Under the pieces are notes generated by a model. It did no database searches. It was not told the DNA's origin and was given only the letters and a program-made list of their open reading frames with translations. Of a DNA stretch of 64,000 nt, positions 36,471 to 44,186 are shown in pieces. Both the position numbers and the translations under genes were made by a program. The stretch spans positions 97,126-161,125 of the forward strand of contig NZ_JAQSDA010000011.1 of the NCBI RefSeq assembly GCF_029945685.1. The letters are read 5' to 3'. Every line of letters starts with the position of its first letter. Position 1 is the stretch's first letter. The DNA is from Polaromonas sp. GTDB taxonomy: Bacteria; Pseudomonadota; Gammaproteobacteria; Burkholderiales; Burkholderiaceae_C.

Positions 36471-38168
36471 ATGACACAACAACTTGCCGGCCATCTTCTT
36501 GTTCAATGCCTTGTGGCCCAGGGCGTCACCCATGCTTTCGGCGTGCCGGGTGAAAGTTACCTCGCGGTGCTCGACGGTTTTCATGCCTGCCGCGAGCAGA
36601 TCAGTTTCATCACGAATCGGCAGGAGGGCGGTGCCGCCTTCATGGCCGAAGCCCACGGCAAGTTGACCGGCCGGCCCGGCATCTGCTTCGTGACGCGCGG
36701 TCCCGGCGCCACCAACGCCTCCATCGGTGTGCACACGGCGTTCCAGGATTCCACGCCCATGATCCTGTTTGTCGGCGACGTGGCCAGCGACACGCGCGAC
36801 CGCGAAGCTTTCCAGGAGCTCGACTACAGCAGTTTCTTCGGACCTTCGACCAAAGGCATGGCCAAACGGGTGGAGCGTATTGACGATGCGCGGCGCATTC
36901 CAGAGTACGTGGCGCGTGCGTTTGCGACCGCCATGAACGGCCGGCCCGGTCCGGTGGTGCTGGTGCTGCCCGAAGACATGCTGACGCAGAGGGTGGACGC
37001 CGAGCCGCTGCCGCGTGTGGAAGCGGTCGAGGCCTGGAGCGACCCCGGCTCGCTACGCACGCTGCGTGAAATGCTGCTGCAGTCCGAGCGCCCGCTGGTG
37101 ATTGCCGGGGGCGGCGGCTGGACGCCGCAGGCCGCGCAGGCGCTGCAGCGGTTTGCCGAAAACTGGTCGCTGCCGGTGGGCAATGCCTTTCGTTTCCAGG
37201 ATACCTTCGACAACCACCATCCGCTGTATGCCGGTGACGTCGGCATCGGGCTGAACCCCAAGCTCGCCGCGCGTATCAAGGAGGCCGACCTGATCCTGGC
37301 GATCGGCCCGCGCCTGGGCGAAATGACCACCGGTGGCTACACGCTCATCGAATCGCCGCGGCCCAAACAGAAACTGGTGCATATCCACGCCAGCGCCGAG
37401 GAACTCAACCGCGTGTTCCAGGCCGACCTGGCGATCAACGCCACCATGAATGCCGCGGCGCGTTCGCTGGAAGTCCTGACCGCGCCCGTCTCCGTGCCCT
37501 GGCAGGCCTGGGCCGAGTCCGCCAATGCGGACTACCGCGCCAACATCGATCCGGCCAATGGCGGCGTGGTGCTGCCCGGCAGCATCGACATGCCGGCCAT
37601 CGTCGCCACCCTGAAGAAACTGCTGCCGGAAGACGCCGTGCTGACCAACGGCGCCGGAAACTTTGCGAGCTGGGTGCACCGCTTCTTCCCGCATCACGGG
37701 CTGGTGAAAGGACTGAAGACACAGTTGGCACCGACGGTGGGCGCCATGGGTTACGGCGTTCCGGCCGGCATCGCTGCCAACATCGTGTCCGGCCGCACCG
37801 CCTTCACGATTGCCGGCGATGGCGACTTCCTGATGAACGGCCAGGAACTCGCGACAGCGGTACAGCATGGCGCCAAAAGCATCATCGTGCTGCTCAACAA
37901 CGGCATGTACGGCACCATCCGCATGCACCAGGAGCGCGAGTACCCGCGCCATGTCAGCGGCTCGCATCTGCAGAACCCCGACTTCTGCGCACTCGCGCGC
38001 GCCTACGGTTACAGCGCGACACGCATCACGCGCACGGACGAGTTCGAAGCCGCACTGCGTCAGGCGCTACAGGGCACACAAGGGGCGCTGATCGAGATCA
38101 TGCTGGACCCGGAAGTCATCAGCACGCGCGGCACCTTGAGCAGTATTACCAACGCAGCGCAGCGCTGA
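36471..38168 (+). CDS. Thiamine diphosphate-dependent enzyme (acetolactate-synthase-like)
   Basis: A 565-residue ThDP enzyme of the IlvB/benzaldehyde lyase/oxalyl-CoA decarboxylase superfamily. FGVPGESYLAVLDG and the catalytic Glu (E52 in NRQEGGAAFMAEA) mark the pyrimidine domain, and RGPGATNASIGVH follows. The C-terminal cofactor motif starts GDGDFLMNGQEL and ends LLNNGMYGTIRMH, the GDG..NN metal/diphosphate motif. No small regulatory subunit gene (ilvN) is adjacent, so a biosynthetic acetolactate synthase is less likely than a catabolic or uncharacterised carboligase/decarboxylase. The gene is bracketed by direct copies of repeat B. Confidence 0.88.
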   Translation: MTQQLAGHLLVQCLVAQGVTHAFGVPGESYLAVLDGFHACREQISFITNRQEGGAAFMAEAHGKLTGRPGICFVTRGPGATNASIGVHTAFQDSTPMILFVGDVASDTRDREAFQELDYSSFFGPSTKGMAKRVERIDDARRIPEYVARAFATAMNGRPGPVVLVLPEDMLTQRVDAEPLPRVEAVEAWSDPGSLRTLREMLLQSERPLVIAGGGGWTPQAAQALQRFAENWSLPVGNAFRFQDTFDNHHPLYAGDVGIGLNPKLAARIKEADLILAIGPRLGEMTTGGYTLIESPRPKQKLVHIHASAEELNRVFQADLAINATMNAAARSLEVLTAPVSVPWQAWAESANADYRANIDPANGGVVLPGSIDMPAIVATLKKLLPEDAVLTNGAGNFASWVHRFFPHHGLVKGLKTQLAPTVGAMGYGVPAGIAANIVSGRTAFTIAGDGDFLMNGQELATAVQHGAKSIIVLLNNGMYGTIRMHQEREYPRHVSGSHLQNPDFCALARAYGYSATRITRTDEFEAALRQALQGTQGALIEIMLDPEVISTRGTLSSITNAAQR

Positions 38169-38208
38169 CCCGGCAAGTTCCGCTTGGAGTGGGGGGCTGC
38201 ATTTTCAA

Positions 38209-38300
38209 GCAGGGGCCGCGGATCTGGCTTTGCCAGTCCGCAGGCGCAGCGGCCCCCTCGGGGGGCAGGGCGCTACACGCAGTGAGCAACCGTGGGGGCT
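38209..38300 (+). repeat. Dispersed repeat B, copy 3, after the ThDP enzyme
   Basis: Same orientation as copy 2: AGGGGCCGCGGATCTGG, CCAGTCCGCAGGCGCAGCGG, CCCCCTCGGGGGGCAGGGCG, CTACACGCAGTGAGCAACCG, TGGGGGCT. It makes the ThDP gene the cargo between two direct repeats about 1.9 kb apart. Confidence 0.85.
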
Positions 38301-38330
38301 AAAAAAAAAGGGCCACTTGCGTGGCCCTTT
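38301..38330 (-). terminator. Rho-independent terminator of the SWIB-protein gene
   Basis: On the minus strand AGGGCCAC-GCAA-GTGGCCCT is a perfect 8-bp stem with a four-base loop followed directly by eight or nine U residues. It lies 50 bp after the stop of the lysine-rich SWIB gene at 38380. It is the clearest intrinsic terminator in the window. Confidence 0.92.
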
Positions 38331-38379
38331 CTACGGGGTCCTGTCCCGCGCGAACGCGGGGCAAGCCCTTTGCGTCGAG

Positions 38380-38832
38380 TTACTTGACGTGCTTGCCGAT
38401 CAGGCCAGCCATTTCGAACATCGACACTTGCGCCTTGCCGAAAACGGCACGCAATTTTTCGTCGGCGTTGACCATGCGCTTGTTGATCTTGTCCTGCAGA
38501 CCCTTGGCCTTGATGTAGACCCAGAGCTTGCGCACGATCTCGGTGCGGGGCAGCGCAGCAGCGCCAACCACAGCCGACAAGGCGGGGCTCAGTGTCAGTG
38601 GCTTCATGAAAGCTGCATTGGGCGTACGCTTTTTGGCGGGCGCTTTTTTTGCAGGGGCTTTCTTGGCCACGACCTTTTTTGCAGGGGCTTTCTTCGCCAC
38701 TACTTTTTTAGCCGGTGCTTTCTTCGCAGGGGCTTTTTTCGCTGGAGCTGCTTTTTTCGCAGCTACTTTCTTTGCCGGTGCAGCCTTTTTTGCGGCTGCT
38801 TTTTTTGCCGGTGCTTTTTTTGCAGTTGCCAT
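38380..38832 (-). CDS. SWIB/MDM2-domain protein with histone H1-like lysine tail
   Basis: A predicted nucleoid-associated protein of 150 residues. Residues 1-70 are a low-complexity tail of AKKA/PAKKA/VVAKKAP units, as in bacterial H1-like proteins. Residues 75-150 form a SWIB domain: LSPALSAVVGAAALPRTEIVRKLWVYIKAKGLQDK, then LRAVFGKAQVSMFEMAGLI. The ATG at 38832 has AAGGAAA 8 bp upstream, and a strong terminator follows. SWIB domains are otherwise best known from chromatin remodelling and chlamydial topoisomerase fusions. The tail should bind DNA non-specifically; the SWIB partner is unknown. Confidence 0.88.
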   Translation of the reverse strand: MATAKKAPAKKAAAKKAAPAKKVAAKKAAPAKKAPAKKAPAKKVVAKKAPAKKVVAKKAPAKKAPAKKRTPNAAFMKPLTLSPALSAVVGAAALPRTEIVRKLWVYIKAKGLQDKINKRMVNADEKLRAVFGKAQVSMFEMAGLIGKHVK

Positions 38833-39233
38833 GATTGATTTTCCTTCTAGAAGTTGATAAATCACCAATGCAGATAACTACTCTTCACTGGCAAGGGGGA
38901 TGCTACTGGAGAAAACAGCGGTTTCATAGGGAAAACGCAATTTTTTTGGGTCTGGATGTTGCAGATTTACTTCGACAGGATCCAAAACGTCGCACCCCGG
39001 GCGGCGCTGCGCGTGCTCTCTCTCATGCCGCGCCGCCTGCCGTGGGTGAAAAAGCAGGCGGAAAAGGCTGCGCTGCGAGGCGTGGAACGTGCTCACCCAG
39101 CACCGGAGGAAGCTGGCTTAACACCGCGCCAGCACACAGCATTTGCCCCGCAAGGTCCCCGGCTGCACGGTATGCTTGCGGCAGTTTTTCTTTGCATGTT
39201 CACCGCAGCCCGCTCCCTGAAAGGACAACGCCC
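38833..39233. other. 401-bp intergenic region without a supported gene
   Basis: This divergent region between the SWIB and RraA-like genes should hold both promoters. A 93-codon open frame (38956-39237, plus) has no ribosome-binding site, no recognisable domain and overlaps the RraA start, so it is not called. A/T-rich patches (GTTGATAAATCACC near 38855, CAATTTTTTTGGG near 38940) could be promoter elements for the SWIB gene, but no convincing -35/-10 pair was found. Confidence 0.5.
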
Positions 39234-39773
39234 ATGACCAGCCCTTCCGTTCCCGCGCACTTTGCCACCTGTGATTTGTGCGACGCTCATAAAAACGACA
39301 GCTCGGGTCGATTTCGCGTGCTGCCCCCTGTGTTCCGGCCTTTTGGCGGTGTTTCCCGCTTCTGCGGGCCGGTCGTCACCCTCAAATGTTTTGAAGACAA
39401 CTCGCTCGTCAAGGCCGCAGTGGATGGCAGCGGCCTGGTGGAAACACCCTTGGGTCGCGTGCCCGCCGTGCTGGTGGTCGATGGAGGCGCCTCGCTGCGC
39501 CGCGCGTTGCTGGGCGGCAACCTCGGCGCAGCCGCTGCGAAAAACGGCTGGGCGGGGGTGGTAGTTGACGGCTGCGTGCGCGACGTCGCCGAACTCGCGC
39601 AATGCCAGGTCGGCATACGCGCGCTGGCTTCGATGCCCCTGCCTACTGAGAAACGCAACGAAGGGCAGGCCGGCGTGGCGGTACAGATCCAGGGCGTGTG
39701 GGTGTACCCCGGCGACTGGCTGTATGCCGATGAGGACGGCATCGTCGTGATGCCGGCGCCGTTGCAGGCCTGA
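39234..39773 (+). CDS. RraA-like/HMG aldolase family protein
   Basis: A 179-residue protein of the RraA/4-hydroxy-4-methyl-2-oxoglutarate aldolase family. It opens ATCDLCDAHKNDSSGRFRVL and carries FCGPVVTLKC, the ligand loop LLGGNLGAAAAKNGWAGVVVDGCVRD (G..G..RD, about residues 82-107) and the terminal GDWLYADEDGIVVMP. Members are either inhibitors of RNase E (RraA) or class II aldolases for 4-carboxy-4-hydroxy-2-oxoadipate; both share the RD motif. The ATG at 39234 with AAAGGA upstream gives the normal length. No degradosome or protocatechuate genes are nearby, so which activity applies is open. Confidence 0.87.
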   Translation: MTSPSVPAHFATCDLCDAHKNDSSGRFRVLPPVFRPFGGVSRFCGPVVTLKCFEDNSLVKAAVDGSGLVETPLGRVPAVLVVDGGASLRRALLGGNLGAAAAKNGWAGVVVDGCVRDVAELAQCQVGIRALASMPLPTEKRNEGQAGVAVQIQGVWVYPGDWLYADEDGIVVMPAPLQA

Positions 39774-39784
39774 TCACCGGATTT

Positions 39785-40477
39785 TCAGCCGTGCGGCTTC
39801 AGACCCAGGCGGCTGAATCGTGACGCGCCTTCGGTGGTGACCTGCACCACGCGCGAGTGTTTCTTGCGCGCGATCCAGCCCTGCTGCGTGAAGTGGCTGG
39901 CCAGCGCCGCGCCGAGCGCGCCGCCCAGGTGGTCCCGGCGCTCCGACCAGTCCAGGCAGGTGCAGGCGAACTGGCGGCGCCTGCTGCGCAGCTCGGGCAG
40001 GTCCAGCCCCAGGGCCCGCAGGGCTTTCTCGCCGGCTTGCGTCACCAGCAGCTGTCGGGCATCGCCGGTGTCGCCCTCCAGCCAGCGTCTGCGCAGCAGC
40101 ATGGCCAGCAAGCCGGTGCCCAGGCTGCCGGCGAGGTGGTCGTAGCAGAAGCGGGCCTGGCGTATCGGCTCAAGCAACGCCGGAGACTTTCCGCTTTTGC
40201 GTTTCGGCGCCACACGCATCAGCGACTCGACCAGCTGCGCCACCTCCGGCGAGGCAAAGCGGAAATACTTGTGGCGGCCCTGCGCGGTGGCGGCCACCAG
40301 GCCGTCATCGAGCAGGCGCTGCAGGTGGGTGGTGGCCGTCCCTGGCGCGATGCCTGCGCCCAGCGCGAGCTCCTTGGCTGTCAGCGCGCGGCCTTCCATC
40401 AGCAGCACCAGCATGCGAATGCGGCTGGCGTCGCCGATGGTGGCGGCGATGCGGGTGATGTCGGGTTCTGCAGGCAT
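39785..40477 (-). CDS. ArsR-family winged-helix regulator
   Basis: A 230-residue regulator, roughly twice the size of a minimal ArsR protein. The N-terminal winged helix (residues 5-90) contains GDASRIRMLVLLMEGRALTAKELALGAGIAPGTATTHLQRLLDDGLV. The C-terminal 130 residues form an extra domain with C-x-C (FACTCLDWSERRDHLGG) and a second wHTH-like LGAALASHFTQQGWI. The CTC cysteine pair might bind metal or sense redox state (inference). It is divergent from the P450 gene by 63 bp and is its likely regulator. Confidence 0.85.
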   Translation of the reverse strand: MPAEPDITRIAATIGDASRIRMLVLLMEGRALTAKELALGAGIAPGTATTHLQRLLDDGLVAATAQGRHKYFRFASPEVAQLVESLMRVAPKRKSGKSPALLEPIRQARFCYDHLAGSLGTGLLAMLLRRRWLEGDTGDARQLLVTQAGEKALRALGLDLPELRSRRRQFACTCLDWSERRDHLGGALGAALASHFTQQGWIARKKHSRVVQVTTEGASRFSRLGLKPHG

Positions 40478-40540
40478 GGTTCGATGTTAGCCAAACTGTT
40501 GGCGCTGGACAAGGACGGCGCCGCTGGGGACACTGGGCCC

Positions 40541-41653
40541 ATGTCTTTTCCCCATGATGCCGCCGCTGAGTCCGTTTTTCCCCGTGACGCCGTGGAGGCG
40601 GTGACCCACCCCGACCCTTATCCCTTCTACCGCCAACTGCGGCAGGAGCGCCCGCTGTTTTTCGACACCCGCCTCGGCCTCTGGGTGGCCAGCAGCCATG
40701 CGGCCGTCAGCGCGGCACTGGTCCATCCGGCGCTGCGTGTGCGCCCGCCGGCCGAGCCGGTGCCGCGGGCACTGCAGGGCGGGGCAGCCGGCGAGGTCTT
40801 CGCGCAACTGGTGCGCATGACGGACGGTGACTTCCACGCGGTCCACAAGCCCGGGGTGGCGCGGGCGGCACGGCGCTGGGCGCTGGCCGACGTGGCACGC
40901 GCTGCCGAAGACGCCGCGCGCGACCTGCGGCCACGCCTGCCGGTCAATGAGTTCACTGCCGCTTTGCCGGTGCAGACCATGGCTCGGCTGCTCGGTGTAC
41001 CGGAAGGACAACGTGAGGCCACCTGCCGCTGGGCCGCGCAGTTCACGCAGGGCATCGCGCCAGGCGCCGACGCGCAGGCCGTGGCGCTGGCCAACGCGGC
41101 GGCCGCGGCGCTCATGGCGCAGGGACGGGCGCAGGGCCTGTCAGCGGTGCAGGCCGCCAACCGCATCGGCTTCATGCAGCAGGCCCTCGATGCGGGCAGC
41201 GGCCTGCTCGGCCATGTGGCACTGCATCTTACGCAGGACGCGCAACAGGCGGCGGCTGCCGACGCATCACCTGAAGCCATGTGTGCGCTGGTGCGCGAGG
41301 TCGAGCGTTGCGCCGCGCCCATCCAGAACACCCGGCGTTTCGCGGCCGAAGCGCTGACACTGCGGGGCCAGCCGATAGCGGCGGGCCAGGCCCTGCTGCT
41401 GGTGCTGGCCAGCGCTAACCGTGACGAGACCCTCAACACGCAGCCCGATCGTTTTCATGTACACCGTGAGGGTGGCCGGAGCGTCGGTTTCGGTGCTGGC
41501 CTCCATGCCTGCCCTGGCGCCGCAATTGCTATTGAAATGGTAGCTGCCTGCGCTTTATGGATGAGGGCTGCAGGCCAGTTTGATGCTTATTTCGGGCGCT
41601 GCATCGGGTTCCGGCCACTGCCGAATGCGCGCATTCCTGTTTTTGAACAATGA
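40541..41653 (+). CDS. Cytochrome P450 with atypical I-helix
   Basis: A soluble bacterial P450 of 370 residues, shorter than the usual 400. The haem-binding loop FGAGLHACPGAAIA supplies the Cys ligand C324, and EVERCAAPIQNTRRF gives the K-helix ExxR. The I-helix lacks the normal AGxxT oxygen-activation motif (the region reads DAGSGLLGHVALHLT), so it may use peroxide or have an unusual reaction. The L-helix after the haem cysteine is encoded by a full copy of dispersed repeat A. The start ATG at 40541 gives a sensible N-terminus. An ABM monooxygenase gene follows 12 bp downstream. Confidence 0.87.
   Translation: MSFPHDAAAESVFPRDAVEAVTHPDPYPFYRQLRQERPLFFDTRLGLWVASSHAAVSAALVHPALRVRPPAEPVPRALQGGAAGEVFAQLVRMTDGDFHAVHKPGVARAARRWALADVARAAEDAARDLRPRLPVNEFTAALPVQTMARLLGVPEGQREATCRWAAQFTQGIAPGADAQAVALANAAAAALMAQGRAQGLSAVQAANRIGFMQQALDAGSGLLGHVALHLTQDAQQAAAADASPEAMCALVREVERCAAPIQNTRRFAAEALTLRGQPIAAGQALLLVLASANRDETLNTQPDRFHVHREGGRSVGFGAGLHACPGAAIAIEMVAACALWMRAAGQFDAYFGRCIGFRPLPNARIPVFEQ
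41525..41590 (+). repeat. Dispersed repeat A, copy 9, in frame inside the P450 gene
   Basis: ATTGCTATTGAAATGGTAGC, TGCCTGCGCTTTATGG, ATGAGGGCTGCAGGCC and AGTTTGATGCTTAT form a complete family A copy. It encodes AIAIEMVAACALWMRAAGQFDAY, the segment right after the haem cysteine loop. Confidence 0.8.
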
Positions 41654-41665
41654 AGGAGACGTTCC

Positions 41666-42010
41666 ATGGTGTCGGTTATTTTTGAAGTCTGGCCCGATCC
41701 GGCGCACCGGGAGGGTTACCTGAACTGGGCCGCCGAGCTCAAGACCGAGCTGCTGAAGATGGAGGGGTTCATCTCGATCGAACGCTTCCAGAGCCTGAGC
41801 GAGCCCGACAAGCTGCTCTCGCTGCAGTTCTGGCGCGACGAATCCTGCCTGCAGGCCTGGCGCAACCTGGAGGCGCACCGCGCCGCACAGGCGGCGGGAA
41901 GGTCCACCATGTTCAGGGATTACCGGCTGCGGATTGCCGAGGTGATCCGCGACTACGGCTTGAAGGAACGGGACGAAGCGCCGGCCGATTCACGCCAGGC
42001 GCATGGCTGA
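41666..42010 (+). CDS. Antibiotic biosynthesis monooxygenase (ABM) domain protein
   Basis: A 114-residue single ABM-domain protein (dimeric ferredoxin-like fold). VSVIFEVWPDPAHREGYLNWAAEL, MEGFISIERFQSL and LLSLQFWRDESCLQAWR define the domain. AAGGAG lies 9 bp before the ATG. ABM proteins include quinol monooxygenases and haem-degrading enzymes; the catalytic type cannot be decided. Tight spacing to the P450 gene suggests joint function in an oxidation. Confidence 0.88.
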   Translation: MVSVIFEVWPDPAHREGYLNWAAELKTELLKMEGFISIERFQSLSEPDKLLSLQFWRDESCLQAWRNLEAHRAAQAAGRSTMFRDYRLRIAEVIRDYGLKERDEAPADSRQAHG

Positions 42011-42022
42011 TGGCCTGAGGGG

Positions 42023-42841
42023 CTACAGGCTGCTCAGGCCCTTCCAGAGCATGTAGGCCGCCAGCACATACAGGATGCTGGCAAAAACGCGCTTGAGCTT
42101 GCTCACGGGCAGCTTGTGCGCCAGCCTGGCGCCCACCGGTGCGACGAAAAAGCTGCAGATCGCAATCACCACCAGCGCCGGCAGCCAGATGTAGCCGAAG
42201 GAAGCGGGGGGCAGGCCCTGCACCGACTGCCCGCTGATCACGTAACCGAGCACATTGGCCACCGCAATCGGAAAGCCCAGCGCCGCCGAGGTGGCCACCG
42301 CGTTATGGATGGCGACGTTGCACCAGGTCATGAACGGCACGCTGATGAAGCCGCCGCCGGCGCCCACCAGCCCCGACAGGAAACCAATGCCGCCGCCGGC
42401 CGCAAACTGGCCGGCCGTGCCCGGCATCTGGCGCGTGGGCTTGGGCTTCTTGTCCAGAAACATCTGGGTTGCAGAGAAGCTCACAAACAGGCCGAAGAAG
42501 ATCGCCAGGTAAGAACCCTTGAGCAAGGCAAACACACCCAGGCTGCCGATGATGCTGCCGACCACGATGCCTGGGGCCAGGCGTCGGACGATGTCCCAGC
42601 GCACCGCGCCGCGTTTGTGGTGGGCACGCACGCTGGAGATGGAGGTGAAGATGATGGTGGCCATCGAGGTGGCGATCGCCATCTTGACGGCCAGGTCCGG
42701 CGCCACACCGCGCTGGGCCATGATGATGGTGATGAAGGGCACCATCAGCATGCCGCCGCCTATGCCCAGCAGGCCCGCAAGAAAGCCGGTGCCGACGCCC
42801 AGCAGGGCAAGTTCAAGAATGAGCAGGGGTTCGAAGGTCAT
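42023..42841 (-). CDS. TauE/SafE-family sulfite/anion exporter
   Basis: A 272-residue inner-membrane protein with about eight hydrophobic helices in two related halves. GLLGIGGGMLMVPFI and GLVGAGGGFISVPFMTW are the repeated TauE/SafE GGG motifs. The family exports sulfite, sulfoacetate or related anions. The start ATG at 42841 begins right before the first helix. It converges with the ABM gene and lies downstream of 6S RNA on the same strand, the place often held by ygfA in other proteobacteria. Confidence 0.88.
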   Translation of the reverse strand: MTFEPLLILELALLGVGTGFLAGLLGIGGGMLMVPFITIIMAQRGVAPDLAVKMAIATSMATIIFTSISSVRAHHKRGAVRWDIVRRLAPGIVVGSIIGSLGVFALLKGSYLAIFFGLFVSFSATQMFLDKKPKPTRQMPGTAGQFAAGGGIGFLSGLVGAGGGFISVPFMTWCNVAIHNAVATSAALGFPIAVANVLGYVISGQSVQGLPPASFGYIWLPALVVIAICSFFVAPVGARLAHKLPVSKLKRVFASILYVLAAYMLWKGLSSL

Positions 42842-42920
42842 GCGGCGTAAGGGCAGGCTGCTTGCCGGAGCAAGCGGGTTGGACGGGAATGACGGCGGGG
42901 GTGTCGACGGGTGAAAAGAG

Positions 42921-43094
42921 GTGTCTGCGAATACCACCGGGCCGTCATCCTGAACCAGGGTTCAGGTGGGCGAGGGCAGTCAGGTTTCGGGTTCGTCTGA
43001 CGCGAGACGATCACGCCTGCCTGACAATTTACCAAGCCCGTGCTCTAAGAGCATTGGTACAAGGAAATATAAAGCCCGATGTGTACCGCAGACG
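42921..43094 (-). ncRNA. ssrS: 6S RNA
   Basis: This global regulator of RNA polymerase-sigma70 is called from structure and synteny. The 5' GTCTGCG (43087-43093) pairs with 3' CGCAGAC (42923-42929), and the next arms CGGGC and GCCCG also pair to form the closing stem. The conserved 3'-side hairpin CCTGAACC-CTGGTTCAGG matches the E. coli 6S CTTGAACC..GGGTTCAAG hairpin. A -10 box TACAAT lies seven bases before the 5' end. It lies downstream of zapA on the same strand, the classic zapA-ssrS order of proteobacteria. The ends are approximate (about 172 nt). Confidence 0.88.
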
Positions 43095-43099
43095 CTTTG

Positions 43100-43105
43100 A
43101 TTGTA
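43100..43105 (-). promoter_or_regulatory. -10 box of the 6S RNA promoter
   Basis: TACAAT on the minus strand, ending 6-7 bases before the predicted 5' end of 6S RNA at 43093-43094. The -35 region 17 bp further upstream is weak (CAGCGC). It lies between zapA (ends 43167) and ssrS. Confidence 0.7.
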
Positions 43106-43166
43106 GGCGTTTGGCGCGCGCCGCGCTGGCCTGGGGCAACGGCAGGTGCCCCGCTGATGGACCGCG

Positions 43167-43532
43167 TTAAAGCAGGCGGCCGTCCACGCCCAGTGCGTTG
43201 TCCAGGCGTTGCAGCAAGGCCGCCAGTTGCGGCTGCGCTGCGGCTTCGGCTGCCGACACGCCCGTGCCGTGGGATCTGGCCGGGGCGGCGGCCGGCGCCG
43301 GGGTGCTGTGCGCCGCCTTCAGCGCATTGGCCTCCAGCTCGGACAGCTCGAAAGCCAGGTTCAGCGCGGCCAGCACGGCGATGCGGTCACGCGCCTTGAT
43401 TTTTCCGGCGTCGCGGATCTTGCACATGGCCGCGTCGACCTTTTCCACGGCGTCGAGTAGCCTGGCCTCGCCGCCCTCGGGGCAGCCGAGCAGGTAGCTC
43501 TGGCCCATGATCTGTACGTCAAGCTGTTTCAT
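43167..43532 (-). CDS. zapA: Cell division protein ZapA
   Basis: ZapA bundles and stabilises FtsZ filaments at mid-cell. The 121-residue protein opens KQLDVQIMGQSYLLGCPEG and contains AMCKIRDAGKIKARDRIAVLAALNLAFEL, the ZapA globular domain. The C-terminal coiled-coil part is interrupted by an Ala/Pro-rich stretch (APAAAPARS) and ends LAALLQRLDNALG. It starts in an ATGA overlap with the upstream zapB-like gene and is followed by 6S RNA. Confidence 0.93.
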   Translation of the reverse strand: MKQLDVQIMGQSYLLGCPEGGEARLLDAVEKVDAAMCKIRDAGKIKARDRIAVLAALNLAFELSELEANALKAAHSTPAPAAAPARSHGTGVSAAEAAAQPQLAALLQRLDNALGVDGRLL

Positions 43533-43789
43533 GAATCCGACCCCACGGGTGTCCTGCCATGGGCCGGACCGGCCGCCGACATCGGCGCCGACGAATCCGG
43601 CAGGCGTTCGAGCAGGGCATCGACCCGGGCGCGGGCGGCGCTCAGGCGCGAGCGCAAGGAGTCGCGCTCCTGCGTCAACTCATGCACCTGCTCGGTGAGC
43701 AGGGCATTGGTGCGCTGCAACTCCTCGTAGCGCAGGAGGAGCCGCTCGACGCGTTCGGCGATCTGGTCGATGTGGGTAGGGTTCGACAT
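43529..43789 (-). CDS. ZapB-like (DUF904/TIGR02449-type) coiled-coil protein
   Basis: A small 86-residue coiled-coil protein: heptads run through IDQIAERVERLLLRYEELQRTNALLTEQVHELTQERDSLRSRLSAARARVDALLERL (about residues 7-63), then a flexible tail. This type regularly precedes zapA in beta- and gammaproteobacteria and is taken as a ZapB-type division factor. The ATG at 43789 was chosen for the conserved MSNP start; a longer frame to 43864 runs into the riboswitch leader. It overlaps zapA by four bases. Confidence 0.82.
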   Translation of the reverse strand: MSNPTHIDQIAERVERLLLRYEELQRTNALLTEQVHELTQERDSLRSRLSAARARVDALLERLPDSSAPMSAAGPAHGRTPVGSDS

Positions 43790-43841
43790 GTCAGCGCCGA
43801 TTGTAGGGTTTGGACAGTTCTGGCGCGTAGAATCTTGCCTG

Positions 43842-44099
43842 TTGGTGCTCGCGGTGTGGTTCACACGCTGCAGTTCAACGGGAAGCAGGAGGGAATCAAG
43901 GCCATCCGCACCGGGTCAGCCCGGGCCGATTGCGCCGAAATTTTTAACCTGCGCTGCCCCCGCAACGGTAAAACGGACGAATGTCGCACCCCTGATTCAG
44001 ACTCGGGGCACATTCAGCTTTCGTCATCAGCCACTGAGCGTTCTGAACACGCGCTTGGGAAGGCGATGAGAGCAGTTCCGTCAGCCCGGATACCGGCCA
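43842..44099 (+). promoter_or_regulatory. Cobalamin (AdoCbl) riboswitch
   Basis: A typical B12-riboswitch leader before btuB. It opens TTGGTGCTCG, followed by the AACGGGAAGCAGGAG segment, the conserved CTGCCCCCGCAACGGTAA core, the B12 box CAGCCACTGAGCG (near 44030), TTGGGAAGGCG and the closing TCAGCCCGGATACCGGCC. It lies 88 bp upstream of btuB and should repress btuB and the following cob/btu operon when adenosylcobalamin is abundant. Confidence 0.95.
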
Positions 44100-44186
44100 A
44101 CAAGGTGAACGCGCGCGTCTTTCATTGGACCGGGCGTTTTTAACGCTCATGCACTGGCGGGGAAGCCGGTGAGGGCCTTTTGTTGA

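Noticed and set aside
38620..38830. Regular repeats suggesting a CRISPR or tandem array
   Set aside because: They are the codons of the AKKA/PAKKA tail of the SWIB protein; no spacer-repeat structure.
38956..39237. A 93-codon plus-strand frame before the RraA-like gene
   Set aside because: No ribosome-binding site, no recognisable domain, and it overlaps the well-supported RraA start.
39857..40540. A 228-codon upstream extension of the P450 frame
   Set aside because: It reads antisense through the ArsR gene and has shadow-frame composition; the ATG at 40541 begins the P450-like sequence.
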